A stretch of DNA of 64,000 nucleotides. Origin: Bacteroides sp. AN502(2024) (GTDB taxonomy: Bacteria > Bacteroidota > Bacteroidia > Bacteroidales > Bacteroidaceae). Of the stretch, positions 16,891 to 24,901 are shown one piece after another. Where the stretch lies: positions 3,472,001-3,536,000 of the forward strand of contig NZ_JBGFSP010000003.1 in the NCBI RefSeq assembly GCF_041227145.1. Direction: 5' to 3'. The translations under genes and the position numbers were made by a program. The stretch's first letter is position 1. The number at the start of each line of letters is the position of its first letter. The notes under the pieces are model-generated. The model did no database searches, was not told where the DNA came from, and was given only the letters and a program-made list of their open reading frames with translations.

Positions 16891-17538
16891 TTATTCGTTT
16901 TTCATCCGGAAGTAAAATTTATGATTTTCGAATACGGGTTCCACAATGTCATACCGAACAAATTTGGCAAGCAGATGCTCGGCGGCACGTCGGGAAAGTC
17001 CGGTCTGGCGACAGTAACGGTTGAGTGAGAGGATAGTCCCGTGTTCCAGTTGGTCAAGCAGGAGCTGTTCACGTTCGGTGTATCGGATGAGTTCTCCACG
17101 GGGGCTGTCGCTCTGTTGCCATACACGGAGATGTACGGGGGTTGCCAGAATATTTTCATCCTTGATGCGGAGATAGGCCAGTGGCTTCCCTGTCTCGTCC
17201 TTGGCGTAAACCGGTTTATGTGGAGTCTCTTCGATGGTTGCCACCAGCACTTGCTTTCCTTCCACGATATATGTTTGCAGCGTATATTCCACTTCCGGCA
17301 TGCAATAAAGTTGTGCGGCGGCTTCTATCATATATTTCTCCTCTTCGGAGCGTACTCCGGCAATTTTACCATTGTCTTTAACGCCAATCAGTAATCGTCC
17401 TCCGTCCGTGTTGGCAAAAGCTGAAAGTGTTTTGGCAATTTTGCGTGCATCGGATATTTCGAATTTAAAATCCTGCTGTTGGTGCTCTCCTTCGGCAATC
17501 AGTGCATGTATATAATCGGTATCAGTAAGCGGTTTCAT
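16891..17538 (-). CDS. AlbA_2 (Schlafen-like) ATP-binding domain protein
   Basis: A 215-residue protein. Residues ~10-120 form an AlbA_2/SLFN-type domain: QDFKFEISDARKIAKTLSAFANTDGGRLLIGVKDNGKIAGV, the FANTDGG and GV(K/D) block being diagnostic. The C-terminal ~70 residues look like a winged-helix unit (LNRYCRQTGLSRRAAEHLLAKFVRYDIVEPV). It resembles transcriptional regulators or ATP-dependent helicase-associated proteins; its target is unknown. I start at the ATG at 17538 (MKPLTDTDY) because a -7 box sits five bases upstream, within the longer reading. Confidence 0.8.
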   Translation of the reverse strand: MKPLTDTDYIHALIAEGEHQQQDFKFEISDARKIAKTLSAFANTDGGRLLIGVKDNGKIAGVRSEEEKYMIEAAAQLYCMPEVEYTLQTYIVEGKQVLVATIEETPHKPVYAKDETGKPLAYLRIKDENILATPVHLRVWQQSDSPRGELIRYTEREQLLLDQLEHGTILSLNRYCRQTGLSRRAAEHLLAKFVRYDIVEPVFENHKFYFRMKNE

Positions 17539-17543
17539 GTCTA

Positions 17544-17551
17544 CAAAGGTA
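17544..17551 (-). promoter_or_regulatory. -7 box abutting the AlbA_2 gene start
   Basis: TACCTTTG followed by TAGAC and then the ATG at 17538: another case with no room for a leader. Confidence 0.5.
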
Positions 17552-17644
17552 GGTAAAAAAGGCAAAAAGCCTCTTTTTTAGATATTTTTCGAAGATTATT
17601 TTAAAAAAAATATTGATTTTATGCTTTTATTTCGGGAAACAGTG

Positions 17645-17652
17645 TATTTTTG
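17645..17652 (+). promoter_or_regulatory. -7 box for the histone H1-like gene
   Basis: TATTTTTG on the plus strand, 33 bp before the ATG at 17686. It excludes the in-frame TTG at 17650 as start. Confidence 0.6.
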
Positions 17653-17685
17653 TGGCACATTATTAACGAAAAAATAAAAAGGATT

Positions 17686-17862
17686 ATGAAAGAATTGGTA
17701 GAAAAAGTAGCAGCTCTTTATGCTGACTTCTCAAAAGATGCTAACGCACAGATTGAAAACGGTAATAAAGCAGCTGGAACTCGCGCTCGTAAGGCTTCTT
17801 TGGAAATCGAAAAAGCAATGAAAGAATTCCGTAAAGCATCTTTGGAAGCTTCTAAGAAATAA
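17686..17862 (+). CDS. histone H1-like DNA-associated protein
   Basis: A 58-residue, Lys/Ala-rich helical protein (MKELVEKVAALYADFSKDANAQIENGNKAAGTRARKASLEIEKAMKEFRKASLEASKK; shown only as composition: 12 Lys, no Cys). It matches the short Hc1-like proteins of Bacteroides thought to bind the nucleoid. It has its own -7 box and a strong terminator, the arrangement of an abundant single-gene transcript. Confidence 0.88.
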   Translation: MKELVEKVAALYADFSKDANAQIENGNKAAGTRARKASLEIEKAMKEFRKASLEASKK

Positions 17863-17898
17863 TAGATAGAAGACTACTTAGATATTAGAAAAAAGAGA

Positions 17899-17929
17899 GG
17901 GCATATCGTGTAACGATATGCCCTTTTTC
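17899..17929 (+). terminator. terminator of the histone H1-like gene
   Basis: GGGCATATCG/CGATATGCCC, a perfect 10-bp stem with a 5-nt loop, followed by TTTTT. Confidence 0.9.
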
Positions 17930-18074
17930 TGTTTTTAACGCAGAATGACTTTGGGTCGTTTTAATGCGGACCACTTTACAAACACACTCACTTTTTACAG
18001 TTTCTTCTTCCAACATATTATTAGTAACGAGAATACTCCTATATTTATTGTCTAAATTATTAATAAATCGAGAG

Positions 18075-19013
18075 ATGTTGAAAGTAGTAACATTTATGAA
18101 GCAAGTGGCCCGTGGGCTACAGATGGAGGGAAACTTTGGTACTGCTCATGTATACCGTAGCAGTCTCAATGCCATCATTGCGTATTGTGGGAAAGAAGAT
18201 TTCACCTTTGACGAGGTGAGTTCGGAGTGGTTAAAAGGATTCGAGGTACACCTTCGCAGTCGTGGCTGTAGTTGGAATACCGTTTCCACTTATTTGCGCA
18301 CGTTTCGTGCAGTTTACAATCGTGCCGTTGTTCTTCGTGAGGCAACTTATGTTCCCCACCTGTTCCGTTCAGTTTATACCGGAACTCGTGCCGACCATAA
18401 GCGTGCGTTGGATGAAGAGGATTTAAAGAAAGTATTTGCCGGATTTTCGCAATCCTTTGTCGTCTCTCCGTCCTTACGTCAGGCACAGGAGCTGTTTACC
18501 CTGATGTTTTTATTGCGCGGTTTGCCATTTGTCGACCTCGCCTATCTGCGTAAGAGTGATTTGCATGACAATGTGATCACGTATCGCAGGCGTAAAACAG
18601 GTCGTACCCTTTCTGTGACGCTGACTGCGGAAGCGATGATTCTGGTAAAGAGATATATGAACCGTGACAGTTCTTCTCCTTATCTGTTTCCTTTGTTGAA
18701 GAGCCGTGAAGGGAGTCCGGAGGCTTATCGTGAATACCAGCTGGCATTGCGCACCTTCAACCGCCAGCTGATGTTGCTGGGTGAATTGTTGGGACTGGGC
18801 GATAGATTAAGCTCCTACACCGCGCGGCATACTTGGGCTACGACAGCCTATTATTGTGAGATTCATCCGGGAATTATTTCCGAAGCGATGGGTCACTCTT
18901 CCATTACTGTGACCGAAACCTATTTGAAGCCTTTCAGGGATAAGAAAATAGATGAGGCCAATAGGCGGGTAATCGATTTTGTAAATCGTACAGTTAGCAT
19001 TGCAATTTGTTGA
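18075..19013 (+). CDS. tyrosine recombinase (DNA invertase type)
   Basis: A 312-residue tyrosine recombinase. The N-terminal SAM-like core-binding domain (~1-105) precedes the catalytic domain, where the conserved residues can be placed: Arg in FLLRGLPFVDLA, Lys in RRRKTG, His/Arg in SSYTARHTWAT, His in MGHSS and Tyr in TETYLKPF. The short, Arm-domain-free form and the adjacent inverted repeats are those of Bacteroides Tsr/Mpi promoter invertases, not of conjugative-element integrases. It ends 6 bp before the left inverted repeat. The start at 18075 (MLKVVTFMKQVARG) is preferred over a longer hydrophobic reading from 17964. Confidence 0.9.
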   Translation: MLKVVTFMKQVARGLQMEGNFGTAHVYRSSLNAIIAYCGKEDFTFDEVSSEWLKGFEVHLRSRGCSWNTVSTYLRTFRAVYNRAVVLREATYVPHLFRSVYTGTRADHKRALDEEDLKKVFAGFSQSFVVSPSLRQAQELFTLMFLLRGLPFVDLAYLRKSDLHDNVITYRRRKTGRTLSVTLTAEAMILVKRYMNRDSSSPYLFPLLKSREGSPEAYREYQLALRTFNRQLMLLGELLGLGDRLSSYTARHTWATTAYYCEIHPGIISEAMGHSSITVTETYLKPFRDKKIDEANRRVIDFVNRTVSIAIC

Positions 19014-19019
19014 TAAATA

Positions 19020-19042
19020 GCCCGTTACTTTGTAGGTAACGG
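19020..19042 (+). repeat. left inverted repeat (recombination site)
   Basis: Left copy of the 23-bp inverted repeat; 6 bp after the recombinase stop codon. Confidence 0.9.
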
Positions 19043-19057
19043 AATTAAATATCGGTG

Positions 19058-19089
19058 CAAAGATGAGTATATTTATTAAAACATCCAAA
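19058..19089 (-). promoter_or_regulatory. promoter inside the invertible segment
   Basis: On the minus strand TTTG (19089-19086), a 20-bp spacer, then CATCTTTG (19065-19058), one base off TAnnTTTG, followed by C. The -33/-7 spacing fits the Bacteroides consensus. A second, perfect -7 box (TATATTTG, 19139-19132) also faces left but lacks a clear -33. Confidence 0.6.
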
Positions 19090-19304
19090 CGAAATCGTAC
19101 ATTTTTTCCAATAAATTACTTAAAAAAGGAACAAATATAGAAGAACACGTGGATTCTTTGTCTTAGAACGGTGTCAACGTCTAAATTTTGCAATAGATTC
19201 CCCTCCCCTCTACTTTTTCAGATAAGCAGGGGTTAGAAGATTCGTTATATATCGTGGTATTTTCCAGTATAGACTACTCTCAAAGAGCAGGCACAAAGGT
19301 TTTC

Positions 19305-19327
19305 CCGTTACCTACAAAGTAACGGGC
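19305..19327 (-). repeat. right inverted repeat (recombination site)
   Basis: Right copy of the 23-bp inverted repeat, 172 bp before the S-layer-like gene. Confidence 0.9.
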
Positions 19328-19408
19328 AGAGGATATTATCATATATACATTAAATGCACAATATGAAGGAAAAAGTCAAATGAATTAAGAAAAGGAGGTC
19401 GCATAAAG

Positions 19409-19474
19409 ATGAAAGGAATGAAAATGAATTTTGAGATGAAGAATCTGAAAACTATATTCTTATTATTTTTTTAA
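19409..19474 (+). CDS. 21-codon leader ORF upstream of the S-layer-like gene
   Basis: A short frame, MKGMKMNFEMKNLKTIFLLFF, with a strong Shine-Dalgarno (AAGGAGG, 8 bp upstream), which is unusual for Bacteroides. It ends 25 bp before the S-layer-like ATG and would be in the transcript only when the invertible promoter is ON. It may be a translated leader affecting expression of the main gene, or a former start of that gene's signal peptide. No homologue is claimed. Confidence 0.4.
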   Translation: MKGMKMNFEMKNLKTIFLLFF

Positions 19475-19499
19475 TTTATAAATTAAAAGTTTTTTTATT

Positions 19500-22400
19500 A
19501 TGAACAAAAAGTATTTAAGTGTCGTCCTGTTTGGAGCACTATTAGCGGCTTCGGCGGGTACATTTACTTCTTGTAAAGACTATGATGATGACATCAAGGG
19601 GCTACAAGAACGAATTGACGGAAATCAAAGCTCCGTTGCAGCTCTTGAAAAACAGCTGGCTACTTTAGACGCTGCCGCTAAGGCTGCACAAACGGCTGCC
19701 GATAACGCTAAAACGGCTGCTGAAGCTGCTCAGGCAGAAGCAGAAGCTGCCAAAGCTGTCGGTGACCAAGCTGCTGCCGAGGCTGCGCAGGCTAAACGTG
19801 ACGCTCAAGCTGCACAGGTGGCTGCTAATAATGCTAAAGTGGAAGCCATCGAAGAAGCTAAAAAGCAAGTGGAAGCGTTGAAGGTTCTGTTGCAAGAGTC
19901 TATCAACGGAAAGGTTGACGTGGAGGTCTTTGAAGCAGCCCAAACTGCAATTGGAGGTAAAATTGCAGGTATCGAAGAGAGATTGAACAACCTGGATCCG
20001 GATCAGGTGGCCGAAGACATGCGTGATGCGAAGCAGGCTATCGCAACTTTGATGGCAGCATACGAAAACTTGAAAATTCAGGAGGCTACATTAAATGAAT
20101 ATAAAGAAGCTTGTCTTGATTACACTGCCAATGCTGAGGCGATCAAGAAAGCCGTAGAAGATATCGGCACTGCTCAAACAGAAATTGAGAAGCTGTGGAA
20201 TGAAATCAACGGTGAAGGCGGACTGAAAGAACTGATTGGCGGTAATACAACAGCTATTTCGAATCTGACGACCCAGACTGCTAAAGATATAGAGAATCTG
20301 GAAAACCGTATCAATGGTCAGCTGACAGATATTAAAGATGATATCAAAGACAATATCAAACCGGCTATTCTTGCTATTCAAAACCAAATCAGAGACGAAA
20401 TCAAACCTGACTTGGATCAATTGCACATATTGGTGGTAGCCCGTTTGTCAAGTATCACATTTGCTCCGGATTATATCGTAGACGGTGTTGAAGCGATCAA
20501 GTTCAGCTCGTTGAAGTATGGTGCGATGGACAAGAGTGAAAATGCAGCAATCCCTACTACTTATAAATTCTCTACAGCTGCTTTGGCAACTGCCAGCTAC
20601 CACTTCAATCCGGCTAGCTTCAAGTTGGCTAACGCAGACTATAGCTACATTGACCGCACCGTTACAGTGGTTAACACTCGTGCTGCTGCCAGCAAGTGGG
20701 TTGAAATCAGTGGCGAACCGGTGGCTAATGCTGAAAAGGGTACGGTTGACTTCAAGCTGCTTCGTCTGAACGCTCACTCAACTCAGCCGGAAAAGAGCGA
20801 TGTGAACATGATAGCTTTGCAGGCTACCTTGAAAGGTGATGCTGTTGACAAAAAGGAAACAGGTGCAGTTGTAACTTCTCCATACGTATCTGTCTACGAC
20901 GAAGTACTGGATGCATCGGATGTACGTATTGCCGATGATGCTACTTTGACTGAATTTGGAGCTGATGCTCATTATGCAACCACATTTGATGCATGTAAAG
21001 AAGAAGAACCTCGATACAAGATGTATTACAACGAAGTGTTTGATTTGAAAGACTTGGTGGCAACTTGTTTCGGTGACAATGAAGAAACCAATATCCATCG
21101 TAAATTCCCGATCGAAGACTATAACCTGTCGTATAGATTTGCCGTAGCAAGTTCTGAATATAAAATTTCAACAGGAGGAACTATTACCGACCAGCAGAAG
21201 AACATCCTGTGTAACGATGCTGAAGAAGGTTTGTTCCAGGCTAAAGATTTCAGCAGAGAAGCTATCGGTCGCACTCCGATCTTTAAAGTTGAACTGGTTG
21301 ATGCTGACGGTAATGTAGTACGTCGTGGTTTCGTAAAAGTGGCAATCGGAGTTGCTAAGAGTGATGATATGATTCTGCCTATGAGTTGTGGAACATTGAC
21401 CTACGAATGTGCATCAACGACTGCTAAATATGAGATATCAGAAGAATACATTATTGAGAACCTGTATCGTAAGATTGCAAACAGTCTTGGTGAAGTGGGT
21501 ATGAGCCACGAAGAATTCTGGAATCTGTATGATGTTTCTGCAGCTACAACTATTGTAACGAAGAACGGTCAGGCTTATGCAATGTCGTCAGTACCTCAAA
21601 TCGTAGACGGTCCTACTGCAGCCGGAGTTGCAACTAAGAAGATTGTTTGGTCATTCAAACATAGTGAACTTGGCAAGATCGGTAATACTTCTGCTTTCGT
21701 AGCAAGCATTACTGTGAAGAATAAACTGGCTTCTTCCGAATATCCTGCTGCTGTAACATTCAAATTCACACTTGAAGTGAAGTTGCCGGCATTTACAGAA
21801 ACGCTGACTAAGAATGAAATCTATTGGACTTTAAACAATATTTCAGATGACTTTGATGTGAATGTAACTGTTCCGAATAAGATTGACGAGGCTGCTGAAA
21901 ACTGTCAGTTCAGTCAAGATCTGAAAGTAGCTTATAAAACACACAAAGTAGAAGGACTGCCCGAATGTGTTACAGATTATTATCAGATAACCGAAACCAA
22001 ATCTAATGGTAAAGCTACTGCGACTGTATTGTCCGGTGTTAAGATCAATGGAACTGTAATCTCTTTGGATAAGAATGATGCTGCGGTTCAGAAGGCATTG
22101 AACAGCGAAGGTGGTCTGCAGGCTGTAGTTAAACATGTTTATAGACTGGAGAGCGATGATGAACTTTCACAACATAGCTTTGTGGTTAACTTCATCCGTC
22201 CGGTTAATTTGAATATGCCGAGTGGCATGTCTTTGCAGGATGCCAAGACCGGTGGTGATATCGCTAACTTCCAGCACAATAACCTGTTGACAGACTGGAG
22301 AGGTGAAGCAATTACTGCTCCTGGATCGGAACTTGTTACAGAAAGTAAATCTTATTGGAACTACAAGTATACTCCGAAGTACGAATATGTTGACGGTCAC

Positions 22401-23168
22401 TATGTACAGACACAAGAAGCCAAGTTGAATGTGAAAACTGAAGAAGTATCCTTCATTGCTACTAAACCTGTGACTATGTATAACGTAAAAGCAACATATA
22501 CATATAGCCTATGGGTAGGTGGTACTGAGGCAACTGCAGGATATCAAGAAAAAGCGAGAGAGACTTTTGAAGGTAATGGAGAGACTATGAGTGATGCAAT
22601 GATGCAGATTGAGGCTCAAGTTACCGCTAAGAAGGCGACGGATTGGAAAATGTACACTTATGCAATAGTAAAACAGGAGGGAGAGCCTGTTGTAACTACT
22701 AGCGTTGTTCCGAAAGATGAAGAGGTTAAATACACTTACGTATCAGGTATCGAGTATACTCCGGCTAAGTACGAATGGATTGATGGTACTTGGGAAGAAG
22801 TTAAACATGACCACTCTGACATGCCTGACTTCGCCGGATCAAAGGATGGAGAAACAGCCGGATGCGGATGCTATGTATGGATTACTGAAACATCCCAAAC
22901 TACTCAACCGATTCCCGGACAATTCTGGGACTTCTATGGACCATTCGGCGACGTTAAATTGGATGTAACGAAAGCTACTACCGATCTGTCTGACGGTAAA
23001 TTGCCTAGCGGTGCTACTTTGGTTCAGGAAGGTAATACTGTTAAGTATGTAAATGTTCATTCACCGGTAGGATCTGAATATAAGATCTTCATCCCTGCTA
23101 CTGTAAATTACGGTTGGGGTACTGCTACTTCTCAGTTGACTATTGTGGTGAAACCCGTTAAGAAGTAA
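19500..23168 (+). CDS. S-layer-like surface protein, phase-variable
   Basis: A 1222-residue exported protein. N-terminal lipoprotein-type signal (lipobox FTSC, Cys near 25) and then CKDYDDDIKGLQ, an Ala/Glu/Lys-rich coiled coil to about residue 300 (repeats of AAEAAQAEAEAA type), followed by ~900 residues of probably beta-rich domains with no enzymatic motif. The build and the pairing with a following OmpA-family gene, an upstream invertase and an invertible promoter match the phase-variable S-layer locus described for B. thetaiotaomicron (BT1927-BT1926, from memory). Database annotation of such proteins as PL29 lyase N-terminal regions reflects the coiled coil only. The product is probably a surface-covering protein whose expression switches on and off. 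Confidence 0.8.
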   Translation: MNKKYLSVVLFGALLAASAGTFTSCKDYDDDIKGLQERIDGNQSSVAALEKQLATLDAAAKAAQTAADNAKTAAEAAQAEAEAAKAVGDQAAAEAAQAKRDAQAAQVAANNAKVEAIEEAKKQVEALKVLLQESINGKVDVEVFEAAQTAIGGKIAGIEERLNNLDPDQVAEDMRDAKQAIATLMAAYENLKIQEATLNEYKEACLDYTANAEAIKKAVEDIGTAQTEIEKLWNEINGEGGLKELIGGNTTAISNLTTQTAKDIENLENRINGQLTDIKDDIKDNIKPAILAIQNQIRDEIKPDLDQLHILVVARLSSITFAPDYIVDGVEAIKFSSLKYGAMDKSENAAIPTTYKFSTAALATASYHFNPASFKLANADYSYIDRTVTVVNTRAAASKWVEISGEPVANAEKGTVDFKLLRLNAHSTQPEKSDVNMIALQATLKGDAVDKKETGAVVTSPYVSVYDEVLDASDVRIADDATLTEFGADAHYATTFDACKEEEPRYKMYYNEVFDLKDLVATCFGDNEETNIHRKFPIEDYNLSYRFAVASSEYKISTGGTITDQQKNILCNDAEEGLFQAKDFSREAIGRTPIFKVELVDADGNVVRRGFVKVAIGVAKSDDMILPMSCGTLTYECASTTAKYEISEEYIIENLYRKIANSLGEVGMSHEEFWNLYDVSAATTIVTKNGQAYAMSSVPQIVDGPTAAGVATKKIVWSFKHSELGKIGNTSAFVASITVKNKLASSEYPAAVTFKFTLEVKLPAFTETLTKNEIYWTLNNISDDFDVNVTVPNKIDEAAENCQFSQDLKVAYKTHKVEGLPECVTDYYQITETKSNGKATATVLSGVKINGTVISLDKNDAAVQKALNSEGGLQAVVKHVYRLESDDELSQHSFVVNFIRPVNLNMPSGMSLQDAKTGGDIANFQHNNLLTDWRGEAITAPGSELVTESKSYWNYKYTPKYEYVDGHYVQTQEAKLNVKTEEVSFIATKPVTMYNVKATYTYSLWVGGTEATAGYQEKARETFEGNGETMSDAMMQIEAQVTAKKATDWKMYTYAIVKQEGEPVVTTSVVPKDEEVKYTYVSGIEYTPAKYEWIDGTWEEVKHDHSDMPDFAGSKDGETAGCGCYVWITETSQTTQPIPGQFWDFYGPFGDVKLDVTKATTDLSDGKLPSGATLVQEGNTVKYVNVHSPVGSEYKIFIPATVNYGWGTATSQLTIVVKPVKK

Positions 23169-23220
23169 CAATTGATACTGTGTGAATGTCTTTGAAATAA
23201 TTCTTTGACAGAATAATTCT

Positions 23221-23258
23221 AAAAGGGGGGCCCTCCCGTAGAGCCCCCCTTTTTTTCC
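23221..23258 (+). terminator. hairpin between S-layer-like and OmpA-family genes
   Basis: AAGGGGGG and CCCCCCTT frame a 13-nt loop and are followed by TTTTTTT. It is a strong terminator lying 53 bp after one gene and 23 bp before the next, so the OmpA-family gene receives only read-through from the surface-protein transcript, or has its own promoter not recognised here. Confidence 0.8.
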
Positions 23259-23280
23259 TAGGACTTCAAATAAAAAGATT

Positions 23281-24381
23281 ATGAAAATAAGAAGTTTGTT
23301 ATTATTATCTCTGTTGACTGTCGGTGGTACTATTGCTATGGCACAGGAGCTGCGGAAGATCAAGGAGGAAGGTCAGACCGTGTTCAAACCTCATTGGTTT
23401 ATGCAGGTACAGGCGGGAGCTGCCCACACAGTAGGCGAAGCCGGTTTTACCGATCTGATTTCTCCGGCAGCTGCTCTGAATGTGGGCTATAAGTTCGCTC
23501 CGGCATTCGGTGCACGTATCGGTGTCAGCGGTTGGCAGGCAAAAGGAGGCTGGGTAACTCCGGAACAAACATACAAGTATAAATATCTGCAAGGCAATCT
23601 GGATATCATGGCAGATCTCAGTACTTTGTTTGGTGGTTTTAATCCGAAACGTGTATTCAACGGATATATTTTTGGCGGTGTAGGATTGAATCGTGGTTTT
23701 GATAATGACGAGGCGAATGCACTGGATACAAAAACTCATGAACTTGAATACCTATGGCAGGAAGGTAAAATTCTCCCTACAGGGCGTTTCGGACTGGGTT
23801 GTGACCTTCGTCTGAATGATCGTTTGTCCATCAATATCGAAGGAAATGCAAACGCTCTTTCCGATAAATTCAATTCCAAAAAGGCGGGTAACTGCGACTG
23901 GCAGTTCAATGCTTTGGTAGGTGTGAGCATCAAACTGGGTAAGAGCTACACTAAAACTGCCCCAGTTTATTACGAACCGGAACCCATCGTAGCGGAACAA
24001 CCGAAGCCGGCTCCTGTAGTGGAACAGCCACAGCCAAAAGAGGAAGTGGTGGTAGCAGTACAGCCGATGAAACAAAATGTATTCTTTGCTTTAAACTCTG
24101 CAAAGATTCAGAAGGATCAGCAAGCTAAGATTCTTTCTTTGGTTGAGTACTTGGAGAAACATCCTGCAGCTAAGGTGAGCGTGACCGGTTATGCCGACGC
24201 GGAAACGGGCAATCCTAAAATCAATCATAAATTGTCCGAAAAACGTGCAAACAATGTGGCCGAAGCTTTGAAGGCAAAAGGTATTGCTGCTGATAGAATC
24301 ACTGTTGATTATAAAGGTGATACAGTTCAGCCGTATCATACTCCTGAAGAAAATCGGGTAAGTATTTGTATTGCTGAGTAG
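23281..24381 (+). CDS. OmpA-family outer-membrane protein
   Basis: A 366-residue protein: signal peptide (~1-20, ending AMAQ), an eight-stranded-barrel-like N-terminal half (~30-220, with alternating hydrophobics and terminal LVGVSIKLGKSY), a Pro/Glu-rich linker (PKPAPVVEQPQPKEEVVV) and a C-terminal OmpA-like domain (~255-366) with VSVTGYADAETGNPKINHKLSEKRANNVAEAL, the peptidoglycan-binding block. It probably anchors or accompanies the S-layer-like protein encoded just upstream. Confidence 0.88.
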   Translation: MKIRSLLLLSLLTVGGTIAMAQELRKIKEEGQTVFKPHWFMQVQAGAAHTVGEAGFTDLISPAAALNVGYKFAPAFGARIGVSGWQAKGGWVTPEQTYKYKYLQGNLDIMADLSTLFGGFNPKRVFNGYIFGGVGLNRGFDNDEANALDTKTHELEYLWQEGKILPTGRFGLGCDLRLNDRLSINIEGNANALSDKFNSKKAGNCDWQFNALVGVSIKLGKSYTKTAPVYYEPEPIVAEQPKPAPVVEQPQPKEEVVVAVQPMKQNVFFALNSAKIQKDQQAKILSLVEYLEKHPAAKVSVTGYADAETGNPKINHKLSEKRANNVAEALKAKGIAADRITVDYKGDTVQPYHTPEENRVSICIAE

Positions 24382-24509
24382 GTAGGGATAAGAATAAACA
24401 ATATTACCCCATTTCTCATGAGCGAGTTCTTCCCCGATACTTTATATATCTTTGTATAAGGTACTCTCGCATTGAGAAACGTTAAGAAGTACGCCCTTGT
24501 GAAAGCCCG

Positions 24510-24517
24510 TACTTTTG
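24510..24517 (+). promoter_or_regulatory. -7 box of a small transcript
   Basis: TACTTTTG on the plus strand. Another match (TATCTTTG) lies at 24447-24454. Both point at the 24544-24658 small-transcript candidate. Confidence 0.5.
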
Positions 24518-24523
24518 TAATCA

Positions 24524-24660
24524 AACCCTTTCTTCATTTAACTATGGAGATTACATTAGGGAATAGTGGGATAGGTCGTGCCTGTGAAAGTACATCTTTT
24601 CCATAAGCTATTTCCAGTTAGAGGATGCCGTCCTTTTCCCACAGGCATCCTCTTTTTTAT
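24524..24660 (+). ncRNA. candidate small RNA or small-ORF transcript with attenuator-like folding
   Basis: A promoter at 24510 and a strong terminator at 24621-24658 delimit about 135 nt. Inside is a 20-codon frame (24544-24606, MEITLGNSGIGRACESTSFP). TGCCTGTG (24579-24586) is complementary to CACAGGCA (24640-24647), which overlaps the 3' half of the terminator stem, so two exclusive foldings exist. No downstream plus-strand gene is present to be attenuated, which favours an sRNA. No homology claimed. Confidence 0.4.
24621..24658 (+). terminator. terminator of the small transcript
   Basis: GAGGATGCC/GGCATCCTC, a perfect 9-bp stem with a 14-nt loop and TTTTTT tail. Confidence 0.85.
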
Positions 24661-24901
24661 TTATGCTGGACTGCTTCACTGTCAATCAGTTTTATAGTCT
24701 CATCAGTCTCATCTAATAGTCTCATTGGTCTCATTTATAGTCTCATTTACAGTCTCCTCTTCCATGATAGCAAGAGAGCCGTTTCCAAGACACCGAAACC
24801 CCGGGCTTTCACAAGTCCGGGGCTTCTCCATTGAAAAATTGGAATCAATAAAATAATAACTACAAAACAACAACTATAAAATGGCCAGACACAAAAGAGA
24901 T
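24661..24901. other. gene-free interval with short repeats and a GC-rich hairpin
   Basis: Contains several copies of agtctcat at irregular 9-13-bp spacing (24697-24756) and a hairpin CCCCGGGCTT/AAGTCCGGGG (24799-24822) that may end the minus-strand endolysin transcript. The hairpin includes a 14-bp sequence that is the exact inverse of 24496-24509. No gene seen. Confidence 0.5.

Larger units (their letters stand above)
19020..19327. promoter_or_regulatory. invertible promoter segment bounded by 23-bp inverted repeats
   Basis: A perfect 23-bp inverted repeat (19020-19042 and 19305-19327) encloses 262 bp without a gene. Each repeat contains 7-bp arms CCGTTAC and GTAACGG around a 7-bp spacer TTTGTAG, which is the layout of a tyrosine-recombinase core site. 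The inside holds Bacteroides promoter elements on the minus strand (19058-19089), so in this sequence the promoter faces the recombinase and away from the S-layer-like gene at 19500. Inversion would place it at about 19282 facing that gene. The reading OFF is inference from orientation. Confidence 0.85.

Noticed and set aside
18075..19013. Tyrosine recombinase as integrase of a conjugative element
   Set aside because: No tRNA attachment site, mobilisation or transfer genes nearby, and a matching invertible repeat pair lies immediately downstream.
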